A stretch of DNA of 64,000 bases from Oreohelix idahoensis (taxonomy: Eukaryota; Mollusca; Gastropoda; Stylommatophora; Oreohelicidae). Location of the stretch: contig JAMPIV010005832.1 of assembly GCA_024509875.1 (NCBI GenBank), forward strand, positions 275,989 through 339,988, written 5' to 3'. The translations under genes were made by a program, and so were the position numbers. The notes beneath the pieces were generated by a model. That model did no database searches. It saw only the letters and a program-made list of their open reading frames with translations, and was not told the DNA's origin. Of this stretch, positions 57,701-64,000 are shown piece after piece; position 1 is the first letter of the stretch; each line of letters opens with the position of its first letter.

Positions 57701-57935
57701 CTACTCTGGAGCCTGCTTATGGAACAGCCTTCCACACCACCTAAAAAGCCTGCTTACGCAATATTCATTTAACAAAGCACTTTTCAAACACTTCCTCAAC
57801 ACTGATAACACTAGTCAACAAATTTTCAAAAGTTATTTGTACCAGAAATTAAATATACCATTTCTTATTGATTTGGACATGCTGATTTCAAATATCATAA
57901 TGAAATTCACCAATTGGCTCTGGTTTTTTTTTTAA
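54800..57935 (+). pseudogene. LINE ORF2 (endonuclease and reverse transcriptase), decayed
   Basis: Read in three alternating frames. Endonuclease remnants include a GRVVVDKSSQHNGIEM stretch near 54975-55020 and a GDF-like block near 55195. RT blocks are clear: GGAVFVDF (56694-56716), the GVPQGSILGP motif (56887-56917), the catalytic FADD (56981-56992), a LGITIDQHLTWNSHV thumb block (57222-57266), and the C-terminal HIQTHLDYCSTLWDG region (57365-57410) followed by a second frame to 57935. Many indels and stops intervene, so it cannot encode an enzyme. The GVPQG and FADD forms place it in the jockey/CR1/L2 group of LINEs. Confidence 0.83.
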
Positions 57936-58146
57936 TGATGAATTTACATTACAGTAATACAAATAATGTATGCTTGTTTAATTCTCTGGGGTGAACAGCT
58001 AGTCTTTCTACTTTAGCATTATAAAAATTGTGGTTACATATTCAATTAATTGATATTTCAACATAAAATGATAGAAAAAATAAAAACATTATTTAAAGTT
58101 CACATATCATGTTTTAAAAAGGCACATTTGAACCCATTCCGTCATT
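57936..58146. other. Spacer, possibly LINE 3' untranslated region
   Basis: AT-rich sequence after the last LINE ORF2 frame. No clear tail repeat marks the LINE end. Confidence 0.4.
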
Positions 58147-59750
58147 ATTCAGTCGCTGTTCGAGCTCTCTTTGCTTGCTTCTTGTAGTCAATCGATGAGG
58201 TGTCTCTTGTCACAGTCCAACAGTAATCAGCAAGCATTGAAGGGCTCCAATTGCCTTAATACCTTGTCTCCATAGCAGCATTGTCCTGGTAAATCGTTCC
58301 CCATGCTCATCACTGACCGCTCCACAGTTTGACGTAAAGAAATCCAGATGAGAATCCAGAAAATGAATTTTCAAAGACATGTTGCAGCCAAGACTCTTAT
58401 ACTTCAGAAGGAGATTTTCTACAATTTCATTGTAATTATCAGATCTGTTGTTTCCAAGAAAATTGTCCCCCACTGACTTAAATGCTAGCCATGATGCTTT
58501 TTCCTTGCCATGCAACACGCAAAGAAACTCGTCATCATGAAGAAGTTTTTGAATTTGCGGACCAACAAATACTCCCTCTCTTATTTTAGCTTCACTCAGT
58601 CTTGGAAATTTTCTGATGAGGTATTTGAAAGCCTCATTTGTTTTCTCCATTGCCTTGACAAAGTTTTTCATGAGACCCAGCTTAATGTGCAAGGGTGGCA
58701 ACAAAATCTTGCTGGTGTCGACAAGTGCTGGATTCTCAACTTTCTTACTGCCAGGCTGCATGACTGCCTGATTGGCCAATGTCTTCTGATGTAATGGTCA
58801 CTTCGTGCACGGCTATCCCACTCACAGAGAAAGCAACAGTACTTGGTGTATCCACCCTGTAGTCCAAGCAAAAGAGCGACCACTTTTAAGTCACCGCAAA
58901 ATGACCAATGATGATGAACGTAGTTTATACACTTCAAAAGCTGCTTTTTGTTTAATAAGTTTCTTTCATATGAACTGCGTGACCAACTGGAATTGACGGT
59001 AACGCATTACCATTATTCAACAAAACAGCTTTAAGACTCGTCTTGGATGAATCAATGAAAAGCCTCCACTCTTCCGGTATGTAATTGATTTTGAGGGTTG
59101 CCTTTAAACCAGAAATGTTGTGGCACGCAGAAAGGTCACCCTCTTTGAAAAAGAATGTAATAAGCGGCTTCTGGTGGTTCCTATACACAGAAATTGTAAC
59201 ATCTTCTGCCAGGAGATTCCACTGTTGCAATCTGGAACCCAAAAGCTCCGCCTTGTTCTTCGGTAAATTCAGATCTATTACAAGATCATTCAGTTCACCT
59301 TGGGTTTATTAAGTGTGGGGTTTAGTGGATGTAGTTTGCTCAAAATCTTGGGTCGCTTGAGGTTGATGTTTCAGGTACCATTTAATGTCCTTTTTCTTCA
59401 ATCAGTGGAAGCCGCTGAAGAGGATTCCCGCACTTTGGGAACTGGTAGGTCATCGCCATGTGGTACCGGACGTATTGCAGAGGGGATGTTGGATATTCCA
59501 GAGTCCATTTTTTCTTCTTTGATATGCCTTTCCCATTGATATTAGGGACCTACAGGCAAAAGTAACAGTTGTTGAGCGTGATTTGATCAGTGGGCTTCTC
59601 CAAATCATTGGGACTGCAAAAGGCATAGCTATATTTATTACATCGTTAACCATATGTCCGGTTTTTGTGATAGCAAATGTCACATCGACTCGCACATATA
59701 TAACAGGACAATTATTAGCACTGAATCGACATACAGTCCTAGGCATTTCT
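58147..59750 (-). pseudogene. Broken copy of a widespread repetitive protein family (CYFC...YCWT), function unknown
   Basis: Intronless minus-strand gene remnant in several frames. In order: MPFAVPMIWR (about 59630), NCYFCL (about 59550), a PSAIRPVPH-like segment, GSRLQQWNLLAEDV and EWRLFIDSSKTSLKAVLL (59240-59010), GDLKVVALLLGLQGGYTKYCCF with CEWDSRAR (about 58890-58810), then LPPLHIKLGLMKNFVKAMEK, REGVFVGPQIQKLL, FLGNNRSDNYNEIV and MSLKIHFLDSHLDFF (58710-58330). It ends with SMLADYCWTVTRDT and a stop at 58147. I recall very similar proteins annotated as uncharacterised, in many copies, in insects, molluscs and cnidarians. Multi-copy, intronless and conserved suggests a mobile-element gene, but the enzyme class is unknown to me. 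At least three frame shifts make this copy non-functional. No terminal repeats were found. Confidence 0.78.
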
Positions 59751-60385
59751 TTAACAATGTTGTAACGATACTTTTGATACGGGCAAATGCATTAACAGAA
59801 TTGGCAAAATTTTAACAGAGATAAGATATTTCACTCATTTATACACCAAAAGGTGATTGTAATCATAGGTAGGAGATTGCCCAAGTCATCACCTTTCTAG
59901 TTAATTTTTATTGGTCATTAAAAAAAATTTTCATTTTGACAATAGCCAACAACAGTTTGCGTATATATATAAACTTGACAAGTAATTCTCCCAATAAACT
60001 AGATTAGTAGCATATATCTTGAAAGAACTTGATACCAATAAACATTTTATTAATGGTCCATTTTCCGTTTTAAGCCAGCACACCAAAATTCGTTTAGATC
60101 AGCTTTTCTTTCCTAAGGTAATTTTGGTTTGTTGACTAGTGTTATCTACCCCCATAGAAACATCTCATTTGCCTGTCAACATCTCATCCATAGTCGTCAA
60201 CATTTTCTTTTCCTCTTCCGCTCGTTTTGTAAATGGGAATAATTTGTTGTTTTATATCCATGTAAAAATACCTTATTATTCTATATAATGTAATGTATGT
60301 GAGAATGTACCCGCATACCACTGTACTATTAGAGATGGGTGGAATGTTTCCCGTTTGCTTAAATGGGTGAGTTACAGGCAGAAAT

Positions 60386-60425
<40 letters not shown>

Positions 60426-60930
60426 TTGAAAGACTTTTTTCTGTTACAGAAAGTGCGCAAGAAAAGTGTTATTATTATTAATTTTCAATTTCCGCCAAGA
60501 ATGTAATGGATGTAAGCGAGGAATGTGTTTTTGTAAATTCTTGAATTGAGGATTGATGACACATTCAAAAATACTACAGATTAGACGTTTGGTACGCATA
60601 TGTGTGTGTTGGTATACGTACCTTATTTATTTATTGTTTTGTATATATAATTTTATTTTTTATTATTATATTATTTTTTTTTCAGTCACTATCTTTATTT
60701 TAAAAAAAAAAAAACCTAGGCTACTCATTTTTTATAATGATTATATACTGTAAATGAATGCTATTATGTTAAATATATAATGTTGAATGCATTTAAATAA
60801 ATGCTGAAAGTAATATGTAGGAATAAAAGGATATAGTATGCAAGATCAAATGAGAGTGAAAGGGCAGAAATGTTAGACGGGCCTGAGCGCCCAAATTCTC
60901 AACCCTTCGAAAATAAAGTTCGTTTCGGTT
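59751..60930. other. Unassigned, AT-rich
   Basis: Contains a T-run at about 60389-60418 and ATT-rich stretches. No gene is supported. Confidence 0.45.
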
Positions 60931-60935
60931 TTCCT

Positions 60936-61056
60936 CTCTCTCGCTCTCTCCTCTCCTCATCTTCTCTCGTCTCGTCCTCTCCTCCTCGATCTCGTCTCTC
61001 TTCTCTCCTCTCTCCTTCTCTTCTCTCTTCTTTCTCTCTCTCTCTTTCTCTCTCAT
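60936..61056. repeat. CT/TCTC-rich low-complexity stretch
   Basis: Imperfect CTCT/TCGTCTC repeats on the plus strand. The Arg/Glu-rich or Ser/Leu-rich open frames across it are artefacts. Confidence 0.85.
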
Positions 61057-64000
61057 TATTTCTTACTCCCTTTATATACAAGCATTATACCAATTCTTTG
61101 AAATTCTTATCAAAAGAGAATAAATTAAACTGACCTTTGGCGGCCACTGGCTAATGCACATATATATACCAACGATGTGAAAGTATCCACAAAGCCATCG
61201 TTTAAGTGTAATATTATGTGACAAAGATGTGATTAATTTTAATCGAAAGTCTTATCCCAAATAGCAACACAAAGACATCGCTATAAGTAATATGTAAAAC
61301 CACGATGCAAGTAAATGTCGCTAAAAGTGCAAATGACGGTAATAAATTATGTTATGAAATGCGCTCGTTTCTCTGCATGTCCCTAATGACCGTAACTAAT
61401 TCTCTTATGGTCATTTCACTACGCTTTATATTCTATTTCGTCCGTCCATGCAGTCTTTGTACACACTCTTACCTGCTACGGGAACAAGTCCCATTTAAAA
61501 AAATGAATACAGGGAGAAGTGGCGATGAAAAAGACCAAAGACCATGAAATTTTGGGAACTAATTATTTAAATTGCCCTCTTATCATACTGTACGGAATAA
61601 TCTGTTTTAAAATTCGTGCCTTGGGAAAACGTGGTCTTCGTAGATTTTTGATAGGGGAGAATTAAGAAATTGGGTTGGTCCCTTCTGAAATAGGTTGGAA
61701 TGAGTGATAGTCCCCGGCAGAGTTGAAGATAGAAATACTCAAAATAGATTTACCAAACTGAGTTGAGGTGGGTAGGATACTAGAATTATGGATAGAGGCT
61801 GGTCCTCTGAGAGCGGGAAATCTTCTCTCTCTCTCTCAACCTATCTTCTACGACAGAATCTAAAGTAGTCAGACAGTTCTAAACACATTATACATTAAAT
61901 ATATATATCCACTCACAGTGCACGCACATTCAAGGGACGACCCCCCCAGGATAGAGCACAACCAGACGGGGGAAACCTTAGAACAAAATGATTATAATAG
62001 ATTATCTTAGAAACGAGCTGACCATCAATGCTGATTTAATTATTAGTGTTAATAAGTTTTATTTATCATTTCTAAACATTACAACATGTGTACAAAAAAT
62101 TATTCATCAAAAAAAAGCATATTACAAATAGTCCAAAAAGTTCTATATAAAATGCTACAAGAATTGGGATAGATCCACAGTATGAAGATCCTTCCCCTCG
62201 ATGGTTAGGCACAGGTCCCCGGTTAAAAAGGAACAAAAAGTAAGTCGATAGCCCCCCACCATCAAAGAGTCACAGAGATTTGACCATTTTAGGGTTGAGG
62301 TCTCAAGAGTTTTTTTTTCTCGTAAATGTATGAACAGAGTTGGATAATCTGCATTTAGTCTCTAGAAAAGAAAAAGAAAAAAAAACTAGCCTATGTGAAA
62401 CAATTTCTGCCAGAAAAAAATTAAACAAGCAAATAGGTGCCCAAAAGACAAAGGTAAAGATCACACTCAGCACCTGCGTTCGCTCTATACATTTCAGACG
62501 AGCAAACACGTGTCACAGTACTCACAGCTCTTTGATAGCCACTACCTGGAACAAAAAACCACGATTTTTAGGGACACTTTGGTTCATAACAGAAATCTTG
62601 CCGCGCGCGCGCGAATGGTAATCTTGGCGCCAAGAAAGTCCCCAGGTCCCAAAAAGATGGTTGAATTTCCACCTCTTACCGGGACCGGGTTCTCTTTGGG
62701 AATACTTATGGTTTTTAGATGGCCTGTTTAAAGTCACATAAAAATATTTGTCCAGGCACGAGCGTTAACAACCGGAGCACAGTGTCGCTAGCTGAGGTTC
62801 TTCTAGGAGATTGAGAAAATGTCAGATCGGTGTCTACTGTTATGGAAAAGGACTCTAATCATTTGGTCACCCACACCATCTAGTCGGGAATAACTCCGTC
62901 AAAATCGTTAACTGACGTTAATATGTTAATTGCCCCACACTCGGGCTAAATTGTGTTCATTAGAGTTTTGCTGCAGAGACTATCTGATACCGGCTCAAAG
63001 GCCCAGTACTTATAAAAAACAGTCTATCCTCTATGTTAAAGAACAAGAGAACCAATCGCGTTAGTGAGAGTTTTACGACTGTTCTATTTATGAAGAACAA
63101 CCCAAAGCTCTGTCAGACAGGTGCTTAACTAGCAAAAACACCACGGGGTTAAAAGAATTGTAAAAAAACTGTTTATTGTTTCTCACACGGAATGTCTCTC
63201 GCTTGGTATTCTAAAACGCTGGCAATAATTTTGGGTGACCACAACAGTTTTTCACTATATAAAATGGGAAAAGGTACATATAAAATTATTTATAACCTTA
63301 CTATGTACTCGGAGTCGTAGAGATCAGTTGTATGATATCAGCGCTACGATTATAAACCTGATAATTTTAAACTAGCAAGCGTTGGGCTTTGGTCTTATAG
63401 TTTAACACTGCATTTGTGAGATTTAAGAGTTATATTTAAATAATCATACAGCGTAAAATTCCAGTAAAAACACTCATGAGGCTTCTAGTCAATTTATAAA
63501 GTTAGTGTTAGCAAAGTTTTAGTTCGTCGGTCTGATCTATATTAGCAAGTAAAATTAAAGATCATTATAAGCTGTTATCGTTGTTTACAGCGCTAGAAAA
63601 TTATAGGGGGGGGGGGGGGGGTATTAATCCTGCTTATCCCACTGTAAACACAGGTCACTAGAAAACTAATACAGACTATATAAATTAAGCGCTCTCTGCA
63701 CCAAATCTAACTAGTAAGAAATAATAATAACGATTTAGACACTTTATGATACCACTTCACGCAAAATACCGCAGATTAGAAATATATACTGTATGTTTTT
63801 ACCTCACACGAAGCTAAGGTTGAGTATAGCACAAACTTAAGAATTATGATGACTTATATTTATGGAAAGGATCTAGAAGTGTTCGACAAATTGTCGAAGT
63901 ACACAATTGAGAAATCTTCGCTATTAACAAAGCTTATTCTGTTCCGAGCAACTGTCTATGGCTCAAATTTAGGCAGCGAGAATGAAAAACTCGTCGCAGT
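61057..64000. other. Unassigned right end of window
   Basis: No recognisable gene. Holds a GCGCGC run near 62602-62612 and a G-run at 63606-63621. Open frames reach about 93 codons and show no domain. Confidence 0.45.

Larger units (their letters stand above)
42490..57935 (+). mobile_element. CR1/L2-like LINE, interrupted by LTR copy 2
   Basis: Plus-strand non-LTR retrotransposon: ORF1 (42490-42700 continuing at 52059-53801), then a decayed ORF2 with endonuclease and reverse transcriptase remnants up to about 57935. The ORF1 reading frame runs into the target-site duplication of the LTR element and resumes in phase after its second copy, so the two halves were contiguous before insertion. 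An ORF1 with a coiled coil and an SGNH/esterase-type domain is known for the CR1 and related clades. The true 5' and 3' ends are not visible. Confidence 0.82.

Overview
This is a repeat-dominated stretch of an animal genome. There are no bacterial-style operons, no rRNA genes and no CRISPR array, and I can support no intact single-copy host gene. Long TA, GATA, TTC and poly-C arrays, tRNA-derived SINEs, CR1/L2-type LINE remnants and several Gmr1-like Ty3/gypsy elements suggest a marine invertebrate, most likely a mollusc. The species call is inference only.

Layout. 221-8350 is a complete LTR retrotransposon on the minus strand (copy 1), with 1.5 kb LTRs and a 5-bp target duplication. 8.4-13.2 kb is mostly unassigned, with a hairpin repeat, a 34-bp minisatellite and a 200-bp poly-C block. 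13.2-14.2 kb holds the 3' ends of two different LINEs joined head to head. 14.2-18.2 kb is unassigned and is followed by a 400-bp TA array. 19.4-21.35 kb is a 5'-truncated, frameshifted pol from a second Gmr1-like family. 21.5-28.1 kb is a comparatively GC-rich stretch with no recognised content, bounded on both sides by decaying GATA repeats. 28-34.5 kb is mostly unassigned, with two SINEs and a fragment of a third Gmr1-like pol. 35-38 kb carries two arrays of a related roughly 30-bp minisatellite. 38.7-41.6 kb is a TTC array with AGG-rich blocks. 42.49-57.94 kb is a CR1/L2-like LINE whose ORF1 is split by a second complete LTR retrotransposon (copy 2, 42701-52053, minus strand). 58.15-59.75 kb is a broken copy of a widespread repetitive protein family of unknown function. 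The last 4 kb are unassigned.

How the parts relate. Copies 1 and 2 belong to one family. Their order is gag, protease, integrase, reverse transcriptase, RNase H, which is the Gmr1-like order with integrase upstream of RT instead of the usual Ty3/gypsy order. The gag has a long coiled coil and a SCAN-like capsid region. Both copies are disabled by short indels, and copy 1 has also lost its leader and the gag N-terminus. Their gag/pol frame breaks lie at different A-runs, so the ancestor probably had a single gag-pol frame. Copy 2 inserted into the LINE ORF1, which dates the LINE as the older insertion.

I found no convincing new multi-gene system. The strongest leads are the Gmr1-like families (domain order, SCAN-like gag, unusual Cys/His motif), the CYFC/YCWT repetitive family and the TTC/AGG array.
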